From Streptococcus sinensis (GTDB lineage: Bacteria > Bacillota > Bacilli > Lactobacillales > Streptococcaceae): a DNA stretch of 47,113 nucleotides. The translations under genes and the position numbers were made by a program. The stretch is taken from assembly GCF_000767835.1 (NCBI RefSeq), contig NZ_JPEN01000115.1, positions 1 through 47,113 on the forward strand. Direction: 5' to 3'. The notes beneath the pieces are model-generated. The model was given only the letters and a program-made list of their open reading frames with translations, searched no databases and was not told the origin of the DNA. Of this stretch, positions 33,316 through 41,462 are shown piece after piece (the stretch's first letter is position 1; every line of letters starts with the position of its first letter).

Positions 33316-33664
33316 TCTGTAATTTATTTTATCCTTCCTATGTTTATCAGAGTTATTCCGTTTACTTTTAACCTATCATCGGAAAATGTGAAACGGATAG
33401 ACCGTAAGCGGTAGTGGCGTAAAGCAACGTGCACTTAGAATCAACTGAACGATTATAACACAGCAGTTCAACACCGCTCCAAGAGCAAGCAACAGGCAGA
33501 CACCATGAAAGCAAAGAAGGAGCAGAAAGCAGCTAAGCTTTTGAGCTGAGCCAAACTTCCTGCCCCCGCTTAGCCGAAAGCTCTCGCACCTTAAGATCTA
33601 TCAGCCTTGCGTATTGGTGCTATTTGCACTAGCATCTGTTTCCCAAATTCTCTTGCTCGCTATT
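33316..33664 (-). promoter_or_regulatory. 349-bp gap before eep; extended -10 at 33452-33460
   Basis: The minus strand reads TGTTATAAT at 33460-33452, a perfect extended -10, leaving a leader of about 130 nt before eep. No consensus -35 is present. A 14-codon plus-strand frame (33505-33549) has no ribosome site. No terminator for cdsA, repeat or gene was recognised in 33465-33664, which is more GC-rich than the average intergenic stretch here. Confidence 0.45.
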
Positions 33665-34468
33665 TTAGAACAAGCCAAAGAAGTGCATGATTGGAAAGAC
33701 AAAGAGCAAACTGTCAAAGCGGTCCAAAACACCACCGTGCCCAGGAATAAACTTGCCTGAATCTTTCACGCCAAAATGACGCTTGATGGCACTTTCTACC
33801 AAATCCCCAAATTGACCAGCGATACTGAAAATAACGGTCAACAGCAGGATGGTCAAAAAGCTATGAGGGGTAGCAACCTGCGGGCGAACAATCATAAAAA
33901 TCGCAGAAACCACCACTGCTGAAGCGATACCGCCCAAACTGCCTTCGACTGTTTTATTTGGCGACACCTTTGGCAGCAATTTCCGGCGACCGTAGCGGGT
34001 ACCGACCAAATAAGCTCCACTGTCTGTCGCCCAAACGATAAAGAGGGCCAGTAAAACCTTATCCACATTCACCAAACGGGCATCGATCAAAGCATTAAAA
34101 CCTAGCCCGACATAAAAGCTAGAAGCAATCGGATAAGCTGCATCTTCAAAGTTATAGGAAGAGCCCAAAACAGTCGCTCCCAGCAAGACAAAGACAATCA
34201 AGCCATAAGCTACGACATTACCATCCACGGGTAAAAATTTCAGGTAGTTCTCAAGTGGCAGGGTCAAAACAAAAGCTGCCAACATGGCCAGTCCCCCCTC
34301 CAGCGTCGCTGTCGGAAGCCCCTTCATCTGAAGCAGCTCATGCACTGCCAACATAGCCAAAAGTCCAACACCAATCTGGAAGGCAACTCCTCCCATCATC
34401 ACCAGAGGAATAAAAATTGCTAAGGCAATTCCTCCAAAAATAAGACGTTTTTGTAAATCCTTACTCAT
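33665..34468 (-). CDS. cdsA: Phosphatidate cytidylyltransferase
   Basis: Membrane enzyme that makes CDP-diacylglycerol from phosphatidic acid and CTP, the branch point for phospholipids. 267 residues, about eight membrane segments. The signature is complete: SAIKRHFGVKDSG followed directly by KFIPGHGGVLDRFDS, with the catalytic acidic residues. It starts 14 nt after uppS, so the two are co-transcribed. Confidence 0.98.
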   Translation of the reverse strand: MSKDLQKRLIFGGIALAIFIPLVMMGGVAFQIGVGLLAMLAVHELLQMKGLPTATLEGGLAMLAAFVLTLPLENYLKFLPVDGNVVAYGLIVFVLLGATVLGSSYNFEDAAYPIASSFYVGLGFNALIDARLVNVDKVLLALFIVWATDSGAYLVGTRYGRRKLLPKVSPNKTVEGSLGGIASAVVVSAIFMIVRPQVATPHSFLTILLLTVIFSIAGQFGDLVESAIKRHFGVKDSGKFIPGHGGVLDRFDSLLFVFPIMHFFGLF

Positions 34469-34482
34469 CTTTTCTTACTCCC

Positions 34483-35232
34483 TTACACACCGCCAAATCG
34501 TCGATTGCGGCGATTATACTCTACAATCGCATCCTTCAGGGCATTTTCATCAAAATCCGGCCAAAGGATATCTGTAAAATAAAGCTCACTGTACGCTGTC
34601 TGCCAAGGAAGGAAATTACTGAGCCGCAGCTCACCACTCGTACGAATCACCAAGTCGGGATCCCGCAAACTTGCTGGCAGACTGCTGGTATAGAGATAAT
34701 CTCCAATCATTTCCTCTGTAATATCCGCTGGTTGGACTTTAGCGTCTAAAACATCTTGGGCAAGCTTCTGGACCGCTTGATTGATTTCAGCTCGGCCACC
34801 GTAGTTTAAAGCGAAGTTTAGAATCAGCCCCGTATTCAAGCGAGTCAGCTCCTCAGCCTTCTCCAAGGCCTCAAAGGTAGATTTAGGAAGTCGCTTCGTG
34901 TCGCCAATCATTTGAATTTTCACATTGTTTCTGTGCAGTTCTGGCACATAGCGATCATAAAACTCAACCGGCAAATTCATAATGAAAGACACTTCTTTTT
35001 CTGGTCGCGTCCAGTTTTCCGTTGAAAAGGCATAGACAGTCAAAACCTGCACGCCCATCTCCTTGGCTGCAATCGTCACCGCTTGCAGGGCTTCCATGCC
35101 TGCCTTGTGTCCAAAAATACGTGGCTGCATGCGCTTTTTGGCCCAACGACCATTGCCGTCCATGATAATCCCTATATGCTTGGGAACAGTCAAATCTTCA
35201 TCTGACTTTTCTTTTTTCTTAAAACTAAACAT
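34483..35232 (-). CDS. uppS: Undecaprenyl diphosphate synthase
   Basis: Cis-prenyltransferase that extends farnesyl diphosphate with IPP to the C55 lipid carrier used for peptidoglycan and other wall polymers. 249 residues. Catalytic Asp25 lies in HIGIIMDGNGRWAKKR; the second motif TVYAFSTENWTRP and the C-terminal DLVIRTSGELRLSNFLPWQ are conserved. It is the consumer of the IPP made by the mevalonate genes at 6-12 kb. AGGA precedes the ATG. Confidence 0.98.
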   Translation of the reverse strand: MFSFKKKEKSDEDLTVPKHIGIIMDGNGRWAKKRMQPRIFGHKAGMEALQAVTIAAKEMGVQVLTVYAFSTENWTRPEKEVSFIMNLPVEFYDRYVPELHRNNVKIQMIGDTKRLPKSTFEALEKAEELTRLNTGLILNFALNYGGRAEINQAVQKLAQDVLDAKVQPADITEEMIGDYLYTSSLPASLRDPDLVIRTSGELRLSNFLPWQTAYSELYFTDILWPDFDENALKDAIVEYNRRNRRFGGV

Positions 35233-35264
35233 ATTTTTTATCCTATTTAAAGTTTTATCATTTC

Positions 35265-35273
35265 ATTATATCA
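35265..35273 (-). promoter_or_regulatory. uppS-cdsA extended -10 promoter
   Basis: Minus strand TGATATAAT (35273-35265) about 30 nt upstream of the uppS ATG; no -35 match. Confidence 0.6.
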
Positions 35274-35416
35274 TAAATCCTCTAAATGTGGGCAGGAGAG
35301 CTGATTTTTCGTCTGTCAGATCTGATAATGAAAAGATAGCAGTGCCCACGAACAAGTTTCAATAGTATTTTGCAAGTATAATGTTGTGAAATATAAGCTT
35401 ACAAATGCCTATAAAA

Positions 35417-35440
35417 GAAAAAACAGCCATATGGCTGTTC
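35417..35440 (-). terminator. yajC terminator
   Basis: Self-complementary AACAGCCATATGGCTGTT (35422-35439) followed on the minus strand by TTTT. Confidence 0.8.
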
Positions 35441-35451
35441 TATGATCAGTA

Positions 35452-35787
35452 TTATTCTTCAATTGCAGAATCTTCTTCAGAAACAGCAACATCACCCTCT
35501 ACTCCTGCGGCAGCTGGAATGCCTTCTGTCAGTGGCAGAACAGTCTTAATAGCTGTCAATTCAAATGTCAGGTAAACACCGTCTACATCCAAGACAACTG
35601 TCTTACGCTCTGAATCGACTTCGTCAATAGTCCCATAAAGACCACCAATTGTAATGACTTCATAGCCTTTTTGCAGTTTATTAAGGCTTTCCATACGTTT
35701 TTCAGCTTGCTTTTTCTGTGTCCGTACTTGGAAATACATCATTCCCACCATCACCACAACCATAACAATCAACATTGTTGGATTCAT
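35452..35787 (-). CDS. yajC: Preprotein translocase accessory subunit YajC
   Basis: Protein of 111 residues with one N-terminal membrane helix (MLIVMVVVMVGMMYF), a basic stretch (RTQKKQAEKRMESLNKLQKG), the conserved core YEVITIGGLYGTIDEVD, and an acidic tail (SEEDSAIEE). YajC associates with SecDF-YidC in E. coli; streptococci lack SecDF as far as I know, so its partner here is uncertain. GGAG precedes the ATG. Confidence 0.95.
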   Translation of the reverse strand: MNPTMLIVMVVVMVGMMYFQVRTQKKQAEKRMESLNKLQKGYEVITIGGLYGTIDEVDSERKTVVLDVDGVYLTFELTAIKTVLPLTEGIPAAAGVEGDVAVSEEDSAIEE

Positions 35788-35870
35788 TTCTCTTCTCCTT
35801 TGGAATTCATATCGTAACTACTATAGCAGATTTTGGCCATTTTGGCAAGGTAGGAAAATGATTTCCAAAA

Positions 35871-35898
35871 AAATCAGGATGACTTGCACCCTGATTTT
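35871..35898 (-). terminator. tkt terminator
   Basis: Minus strand AAAATCAGG (35898-35890) / CCTGATTT (35878-35871), followed by a T run. Confidence 0.85.
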
Positions 35899-35906
35899 AT
35901 GTCTTT

Positions 35907-37883
35907 TTATTTAAGATTTTTAACAACTTCTGCTACATGCTCAACCGTAAAGCCGTATTCTTCCAGAACCTTGCCTGCTGGAGCAGATGCACCGAACTGG
36001 TCAATTCCGATAACTGCACCGTCCAGACCAACATACTTGTACCAAGGCTGGCTAGCTGCCATCTCGATCGCTACGCGGCGACGAACTGCATTTGGCAAAA
36101 TTTCTTCCTTGTAGGCTGCATCTTGAGCGTCAAACAACTCTGTTGACGGCACGCTGACCACACGGATTTTAGCGCCTTCTGCTGCAAGTGCTTTAGCAGC
36201 TGCGACAGCCAAATTAACCTCAGAACCAGAAGCCAACAAGATAGTATCGAAATCTGCTCCTGTTTCGTAGACCACATAAGCTCCTTTAGCTACCTTGTCA
36301 AAGTCTGTGCCTTCTTCAACTGTCAGATTCTGACGAGTCAAGACCAAAGCAGTCGGAGTGGACTGGCTCTTAAGGGCCAGATACCAAGCTGCCTGAGTTT
36401 CACGCGCATCTGCTGGGCGAAGGACAGTCAGGTTTGGAATAGCACGCAGACCAGCCAAATGCTCAATCGGCTCGTGAGTCGGTCCATCTTCACCAACTGC
36501 AATTGAGTCGTGAGTGAAGACATACGTCACTGGCAAACCTTGCAGGGCAGACAAACGGACAGCTGCCTTAACATAGTCTGAGAAGACGAAGAAGGTACCA
36601 CCGTAAACGCGAAGACCACCATGAAGCGCCATACCGTTGAGAATTGTTCCCATAGCAAACTCGCGCACACCAAATTGGATGTTGCGGTTAAGACGGTGAG
36701 CGTCGTCCTGCAGGCCATCTTCCTCGATATAGGTCATATTGGAATGAGCCAGGTCAGCAGAACCGCCGAGGAAAGTTGGAAGGACCTTAGCTGCTGCATT
36801 GAGGGCATCCTGACTAGAATTACGGGTCGCTTGAGAGAAGCCATTTTCAAGCACTGGGAAATCTTCTGGTTTGATTTCTACTGGATCCTGACCAGCAATG
36901 ATAGCTGCTACTTCTTCAGCTAATTCTGGATGGGCTTGCTTGTAGTCCTCTACTAGCTGCTTCCATGCATCATAAGCTGCTGCACCGCGCTCCGCTACAT
37001 TTGTACGGTAGTCTGCATAGACTTCCTCAGGAATCTCAAATGGTGCATAGTCCCAACCCAAGGCTTGACGAGTAGCTGCCGCTTCTTCTGCTCCCAGAGG
37101 TGCACCGTGAACAGCATTCGTACCTTGCTTGTTTGGCGCGCCATGACCGATAATAGTCTTGACTTCAATCAAAGATGGTTTACCAGAAGCTTTAGCTGTA
37201 TTGATAGCTGCATCAATCGCTGCAAGGTCTGTTCCGTCTTCCACCAAAGCAGTGTGCCAGCCGTAAGCGTCATAGCGAGCACGGACATTTTCTGTAAAGG
37301 AGTCCTTAGTCTCTCCATCCAAGTTGATATCATTTGAATCATAGAGAACAACCAGCTTATCCAGCTTTTGCAAACCAGCATAGGAAGCCGCTTCAGATGA
37401 AACCCCTTCCATCAAGTCGCCGTCGCCACAGATGACATAGGTATAATGGTCAAAAATCGGATAGCCATCACGGTTGTACTTAGCAGCTAAGAAACGCTCT
37501 GCCTGAGCAAATCCAGTAGCTGTGGAAATCCCTTGTCCCAACGGACCAGTCGTCGCATCGACACCAGCTGTGTGGCCAAACTCTGGGTGACCTGGTGTCT
37601 TAGAACCCCATTGGCGGAAGTTCTTGATTTCTTCTATGCTAACATCCTTAAAACCAGAAAGATGAAGTAATGCGTAGAGCAACATAGAGCCGTGTCCTGC
37701 AGACAGAACGAAGCGGTCGCGGTTAATCCAGTTTGGCTCTTCTGGATTGATACGCAGTTGCTTAGTAAACAAGTCATAAGCCATCGGCGCAGCACCCATG
37801 ACTACACCAGGGTGACCTGACTTAGACTTTTCAATTGCGTCAATCCCTAAAAAGCGAATGGCATTAACTGATAATTGTGACAT
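35907..37883 (-). CDS. tkt: Transketolase
   Basis: Thiamine-diphosphate enzyme of the non-oxidative pentose phosphate pathway that moves two-carbon units between sugar phosphates. 658 residues. Motifs: [16 protein letters not shown] near the N-terminus, the ThDP motif [18 protein letters not shown], and the pyrimidine-domain [17 protein letters not shown] start at the ATG at 37883 ([13 protein letters not shown]), which has AAAGGAG 7 nt upstream; the frame is open 15 codons further but without support. Confidence 0.98.
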   Translation of the reverse strand: MSQLSVNAIRFLGIDAIEKSKSGHPGVVMGAAPMAYDLFTKQLRINPEEPNWINRDRFVLSAGHGSMLLYALLHLSGFKDVSIEEIKNFRQWGSKTPGHPEFGHTAGVDATTGPLGQGISTATGFAQAERFLAAKYNRDGYPIFDHYTYVICGDGDLMEGVSSEAASYAGLQKLDKLVVLYDSNDINLDGETKDSFTENVRARYDAYGWHTALVEDGTDLAAIDAAINTAKASGKPSLIEVKTIIGHGAPNKQGTNAVHGAPLGAEEAAATRQALGWDYAPFEIPEEVYADYRTNVAERGAAAYDAWKQLVEDYKQAHPELAEEVAAIIAGQDPVEIKPEDFPVLENGFSQATRNSSQDALNAAAKVLPTFLGGSADLAHSNMTYIEEDGLQDDAHRLNRNIQFGVREFAMGTILNGMALHGGLRVYGGTFFVFSDYVKAAVRLSALQGLPVTYVFTHDSIAVGEDGPTHEPIEHLAGLRAIPNLTVLRPADARETQAAWYLALKSQSTPTALVLTRQNLTVEEGTDFDKVAKGAYVVYETGADFDTILLASGSEVNLAVAAAKALAAEGAKIRVVSVPSTELFDAQDAAYKEEILPNAVRRRVAIEMAASQPWYKYVGLDGAVIGIDQFGASAPAGKVLEEYGFTVEHVAEVVKNLK

Positions 37884-37901
37884 TGAGTTCTCCTTTCGAA
37901 A

Positions 37902-37925
37902 ATAAGAGCGCTTACTCAGCAAGCG
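37902..37925 (-). promoter_or_regulatory. Stem-loop in the tkt leader
   Basis: GCGCTT / AAGCGC inverted repeat with a 7-nt loop between the tkt promoter and ribosome site. The purpose is unknown; it could stabilise the mRNA 5' end. Confidence 0.4.
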
Positions 37926-37957
37926 CAATCACCTTCTTTTTCTATTCTACACCTACT

Positions 37958-37986
37958 ATTATAGTATAATTTTGTCTTTCTAGCAA
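37958..37986 (-). promoter_or_regulatory. tkt promoter
   Basis: Minus strand TTGCTA (37986-37981), 17 bp, TATAAT (37963-37958). GAAGCGCTTTTC just upstream (from about 37992) has the AAGCGCTT core of a cre site but matches the full consensus poorly. Confidence 0.8.
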
Positions 37987-38014
37987 TAACGGAAGCGCTT
38001 TTCTCCCCAAACCA

Positions 38015-38152
38015 TCAGTCTTCCAGCTTTTTGCCAGTCATGTCCTGATAATCCTTGACCGTGATGGCCCAGAAATCTTCAATTTTATCCGTCAGAGCAA
38101 AGAGATCGCTGCGTCCGACGACATAAAAATCTTTTCTCATTTTCTTACTCAT
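38015..38152 (-). CDS. Small hypothetical protein, 45 residues
   Basis: Open frame starting MSKKMRKDFYVVGRSDLFAL and ending in YQDMTGKKLED; highly charged with no membrane helix. The ATG at 38152 is preceded by a weak site (GGA, 7 nt) and a TATAAT at 38194-38189 about 40 nt upstream. A second ATG lies at codon 5. The codon composition looks like real coding sequence. I do not recognise a function. It lies directly upstream of the tkt promoter on the same strand. Confidence 0.55.
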   Translation of the reverse strand: MSKKMRKDFYVVGRSDLFALTDKIEDFWAITVKDYQDMTGKKLED

Positions 38153-38232
38153 TTTCAATCCGCAGGAAAACACAAAACTAATAACAATATTATACCTATT
38201 AGAATTGACCCTGATTCAGAGACAAGGTAAAT

Positions 38233-38398
38233 AAAAGAGGCTGGGACAAAAAGATTTTGATTTCAGGAATTCTTTATTATAAATTTTTAAAATTGATATA
38301 TTAGACAAAAAAAGCGAACAAGACCGAATTCTGAGTGTCAGATAACTCGTTTTGTTCGCTTTTTATATTTAAGGTTAGACTTTGTCCCAGACTCTCTT
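38233..38398. repeat. Intergenic 166-bp repeat with terminal inverted repeats
   Basis: Left end AAAAGAGGCTGGGACAAAA (38233-38251) and right end CTTTGTCCCAGACTCTCTT (38380-38398) are inverted repeats matching at 16 of 19 positions. Inside is a strong hairpin, AAAAAGCGAACAA (38309-38321) / TTGTTCGCTTTTT (38352-38364), that could end transcription on either strand. The GAGGCTGGGACAAAA end recurs at 53-71 in the window. No coding sequence inside. It resembles the small MITE-like elements common between streptococcal genes. Confidence 0.75.
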
Positions 38399-38418
38399 CT
38401 AGCATTCAAATATTCTGC

Positions 38419-38664
38419 CTAATTCTTTATTGTAATCCCATACTTTTCATGGTTTTCTTCATACCATTCAATTAAAGCAAGCGCTGTTTGATAAGTGATA
38501 TTCTTAATCTTGCTAGTGCCTTTAGCTAAAGTCAAGATGCTCATTTTGCTGACATTTGCATCGGTAGCAACACGGTAACTGGTCAAAGTACCATTGATTA
38601 GCAACTGAACGACTGCTTCTACCTTTTTATAATCAGACATTGATGTAATATCCAATCTTTTCAT
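38419..38664 (-). CDS. Small DNA-binding protein (HTH-like)
   Basis: Protein of 81 residues. The middle, GTLTSYRVATDANVSKMSIL (about residues 25-44), reads like a helix-turn-helix of the kind in short phage-like or Xre-type regulators, followed by a helix YQTALALIEWYEENHEK. No sensor domain. It lies downstream of clpL on the same strand but beyond a terminator, so it is probably expressed separately or by read-through. A regulatory link to clpL is possible but not shown. AAAGGA lies upstream of the ATG. Confidence 0.75.
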   Translation of the reverse strand: MKRLDITSMSDYKKVEAVVQLLINGTLTSYRVATDANVSKMSILTLAKGTSKIKNITYQTALALIEWYEENHEKYGITIKN

Positions 38665-38762
38665 CCTTAAATCCTTTCCTAAAATTAATCTCTTCTAAAC
38701 TATTATACACCTTTTCTACTATATTTATATATATAAATGCTTATTTTGCATAAAAAAGTAGA

Positions 38763-38791
38763 AAAATCCAGCTGAAAATCAACTGGATTTT
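38763..38791 (-). terminator. clpL terminator
   Basis: Minus strand AAAATCCAG (38791-38783) / CTGGATTTT (38771-38763), 11-nt loop, followed by a T-rich tail. Confidence 0.85.
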
Positions 38792-38805
38792 ATTTCAGAA
38801 AATTT

Positions 38806-40935
38806 TTAAGCTTTTTCAGTACCATCTGTTGCTGATTTTTCACGAATAACCAGAACACCATCTTCCAAATCGGCAGTCAAGTGCTTAGCATCTAGATTAT
38901 CCAAGTGGAAGTCGGTCACCTTGTCACGAATTTGCTGCTCGATGACACGACGGAGCGGACGAACACCCATGACTTGGTCATAACCAGCATCGCGCAGGAA
39001 TTCCTTAGCTGCATCAGATACAGCCAAATCAATTTCTTTCTTGCTGAGAGTTTGATTGACTTCAATTAGCATGAGATTAACAATTTCCATCAAATCTTCT
39101 TTCTTGAGATGAGAGAACTCAATAACCGCATTGAAACGATTGAGGAACTCTGGACGGAAGTAAGGTTTGAGTCGATCCATCAAATCAGGCTTTTCTGCAT
39201 CCTCTTCCAAGCCTGCTTCATAACCAAAGCCAGCATTGGAAGTCGCAATGATGACCGTGTTCTTGAAGTTGACTGTATTCCCTTGACCATCTGTCAAACG
39301 ACCGTCATCCAGAACTTGAAGGAGGAGGGTAATCACCTGTGGATCCGCCTTTTCAATCTCATCCAAGAGGATGATAGAGTAAGGATTGCGGCGCACACGC
39401 TCGGTCAAGGTATTGCTGTTATCATCATAGCCGACATAGCCTGCAGTGGTACCAATCAGCTTGGAAACGGCAGTCCGGTCGGAGTATTCTGACATATCCA
39501 GACGGATAATGGCTTCCTTGGTACCGAACATATCCAGAGCCAGTTGCTTAGCCAGCTCAGTCTTGCCGACACCTGTTGGACCAACAAAGAGGAAGCTTCC
39601 GATTGGACGGTTGCCTTCATCAAAGCCCGCACGGTTTCGGCGGATAGCCCTAGCCACAGCTGCTACAGCCTTGTCTTGACCAATAACCTTGGCTTTGAGA
39701 CGGTCATTCATGCCCTTGAGGCGCTCAATGTCGCTGGCACCCATCTGAGATACCGGCACTCCCGTCATCCGCTCAACAGACTCTGCTACATCGTTGACCG
39801 TAGCAGTCACCTTCATATCCTCGGTGTGGTTTTGAATTTTCTTTTCCAGCTCTTCAATGCGGGTCTTGGCATTCAGAGCCGCTTCATAATCTTCTTTCTC
39901 AACAGCCGCTTCCTGCTTGTCTTTTTGCTCTGCGATTTCCCGCTCAACCGTGTGCACATCGGTCACTGGATGCTGGGCTGCTAAGTGGGCAGCAGTCACA
40001 TCGACCAGGTCAATCGCCTTGTCTGGCAGACTCCGTTGTGGAATATACTGAACAGAATAATCTACAGCCGCTTTCAGCACTTCATCCGGCAGGATGACAT
40101 TGTGGTGCTTTTCGTATAAGTCCCGAATGCCTCGAAGGATCTGATAGGTATCTTCGGCAGACGGTGCATTGACCTTGACTTCATTGAACCGGCGAGCCAG
40201 AGCTGCATTTTTGAGAATGGTATTACGGTACTCGTCCTGAGTAGTAGCCCCGATGACAGTCAGTTCACCACGCGAAAGAGCTGGTTTGAGAATATCCGCC
40301 AGTCCCTTAGAGCCACTGTCTCCTCCAGTGCTGCCTGCACCCAGAATTTGATGGATTTCGTCAAAGAAGAGAATAATGTTGCCGGCTTCCTTGACTTCAT
40401 TGACTAAGTTTTGGATATTTTCTTCAAAGCTACCACGATATTGAGTACCAGCTTCCAGACCAGAAATATCAACAGATATAATTTCCTTGTTCTTGATGGC
40501 CGCTGGCACATCACCATTGACGATAGCCTGAGCCAATCCTTCTACGACAGCTGTCTTACCAACTCCGGCATCTCCTACCAATACAGGATTATTCTTAGTC
40601 CGGCGGGAAAGGATTTCAGCAGTTTCTTGGATTTCCTTATTGCGTCCAATGACTGGATCTAACTTACCATCACGAGCTTCCTGAGTCAGATTGCGACCTA
40701 GCTTAGCCAGAATACCATCCTGCTTAGGTCCCTGAGCAGCAGTCTGGCTAGTCTGCTCACCTGCTCCTTGACTGGGGAGCTTGCCAGTAGCACGGTACTG
40801 AGCAAACTCTTCCGGCGTTACCTCTCGACCATTGATTAAATAACGACGATTTTCACTGTTGTAGCCACCCATGCGCCCCATGAGTTGATTGAAAAGGTCG
40901 TCCATATTGTTAAAATTGTTGTAGTTGTTGTTCAT
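38806..40935 (-). CDS. clpL: ATP-dependent chaperone ClpL (Hsp100/Clp)
   Basis: Two-ring AAA+ disaggregase/chaperone of 709 residues, known in streptococci for heat and drug stress tolerance. The N-terminus is short and Asn-rich ([20 protein letters not shown]), without the double Clp_N repeat of ClpB or ClpC. The first nucleotide domain has [13 protein letters not shown], then a short coiled middle domain (about residues 335-375), and the second nucleotide domain has [13 protein letters not shown] and [12 protein letters not shown]. No ClpP-docking IGF loop is obvious, in keeping with a ClpP-independent role. A leader of about 300 nt precedes it. Confidence 0.97.
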   Translation of the reverse strand: MNNNYNNFNNMDDLFNQLMGRMGGYNSENRRYLINGREVTPEEFAQYRATGKLPSQGAGEQTSQTAAQGPKQDGILAKLGRNLTQEARDGKLDPVIGRNKEIQETAEILSRRTKNNPVLVGDAGVGKTAVVEGLAQAIVNGDVPAAIKNKEIISVDISGLEAGTQYRGSFEENIQNLVNEVKEAGNIILFFDEIHQILGAGSTGGDSGSKGLADILKPALSRGELTVIGATTQDEYRNTILKNAALARRFNEVKVNAPSAEDTYQILRGIRDLYEKHHNVILPDEVLKAAVDYSVQYIPQRSLPDKAIDLVDVTAAHLAAQHPVTDVHTVEREIAEQKDKQEAAVEKEDYEAALNAKTRIEELEKKIQNHTEDMKVTATVNDVAESVERMTGVPVSQMGASDIERLKGMNDRLKAKVIGQDKAVAAVARAIRRNRAGFDEGNRPIGSFLFVGPTGVGKTELAKQLALDMFGTKEAIIRLDMSEYSDRTAVSKLIGTTAGYVGYDDNSNTLTERVRRNPYSIILLDEIEKADPQVITLLLQVLDDGRLTDGQGNTVNFKNTVIIATSNAGFGYEAGLEEDAEKPDLMDRLKPYFRPEFLNRFNAVIEFSHLKKEDLMEIVNLMLIEVNQTLSKKEIDLAVSDAAKEFLRDAGYDQVMGVRPLRRVIEQQIRDKVTDFHLDNLDAKHLTADLEDGVLVIREKSATDGTEKA

Positions 40936-41036
40936 AGCATTGCCTCACTTTTTAATATTTTTCTTTACATAATTTTTATTTTTACTGAAATTTCAGATAA
41001 GAAATCTTTTCCTTATCTACTATAAATATTCATTTG

Positions 41037-41105
41037 GGAGATCTTCTCCTATCTATTACTTTACATAACTTATTCGATTTCCAAAAATCAAGACTGAGTC
41101 AGTCT
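41037..41105 (-). promoter_or_regulatory. Secondary structures in the clpL leader
   Basis: AGACTGAgTCAGTCT (41091-41105) is a perfect 15-bp odd palindrome. GGAGA / TCTCC (about 41037-41049) forms a short hairpin that hides an AGGAG sequence lying before a six-codon frame. A third repeat, AGATAAG / CTTATCT, lies at 40995-41018. Confidence 0.5.
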
Positions 41106-41220
41106 CTACTTTTATGAGTGAATCAAATCTCTTTCAGACGAAGATAATTTTACATAATTTATAATCCTCCCAAAAAATAATTGCCTTCCGGCTATTTCCT
41201 CATCTTCTGAATAAATCCTG

Positions 41221-41275
41221 TGTAAACTTTTTTGTTTACAGTTGTAATTATACATTCTTTTTTACCCCTTGTCAA
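41221..41275 (-). promoter_or_regulatory. clpL promoter with a palindrome at the start site
   Basis: Minus strand TTGACA (41275-41270), 17 bp, TATAAT (41252-41247): a full consensus promoter. Directly downstream, at the expected start site, is the perfect inverted repeat TGTAAAC / GTTTACA (41221-41227 and 41234-41240) around six T. I do not see a canonical CtsR direct repeat or a CIRCE element anywhere in 40936-41462. Confidence 0.8.
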
Positions 41276-41389
41276 TAGGTTTGAATAAAAAATTTACATA
41301 ATTTTTAATAACTCAAAGAAAAAGATTCCACCAAACTAATTTAGAAACATTCCTTTACTTGATAATACTGATTAATAAAAACAAAGAAT

Positions 41390-41410
41390 CCCCTAAACTA
41401 AAATTAGGGG
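41390..41410 (-). terminator. glmS terminator
   Basis: Minus strand CCCCTAA (41410-41404) / TTAGGGG (41396-41390), 7-nt loop, followed by ATTCTTTGTTTTT. Confidence 0.85.
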
Positions 41411-41462
41411 CTCTTCAATATCTAAAGTTTTCAAGATTCTACTAGATAATCAGCTACTGCTC

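Larger units (their letters stand above)
40964..41307 (-). repeat. Four copies of a TTTACATAA motif in the clpL control region
   Basis: Copies in one orientation: TTTACATAATTTTTA at 40964-40978, TTTACATAACTTATT at 41060-41074, TTTACATAATTTATA at 41149-41163 and TTTACATAATTTTTA at 41293-41307 (first and last identical over 15 nt). Three lie in the transcribed leader, one just upstream of the -35. On the clpL mRNA strand each contains AUGUAA. The purpose is unknown. Confidence 0.7.

Noticed and set aside
33505-33549. 14-codon plus-strand frame in the cdsA-eep gap
   Set aside because: No ribosome site and low-complexity lysine-rich content.
33610-33670. Possible frameshift extending CdsA
   Set aside because: A +1 frame continues beyond cdsA for about 20 codons, but CdsA already ends at the family's normal C-terminus (HFFGLF).
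35377-35440. Small RNA on the plus strand between uppS and yajC
   Set aside because: A TATAAT at 35377-35382 and the hairpin at 35422-35439 suggest one, but there is no good -35 and no T run after the hairpin in that direction; the hairpin suits yajC on the minus strand.
40936-41462. CtsR or HrcA (CIRCE) operator for clpL
   Set aside because: No GGTCAAA direct repeat and no TTAGCACTC-N9-GAGTGCTAA was found on either strand; ATTGACA at the -35 matches only one half poorly.
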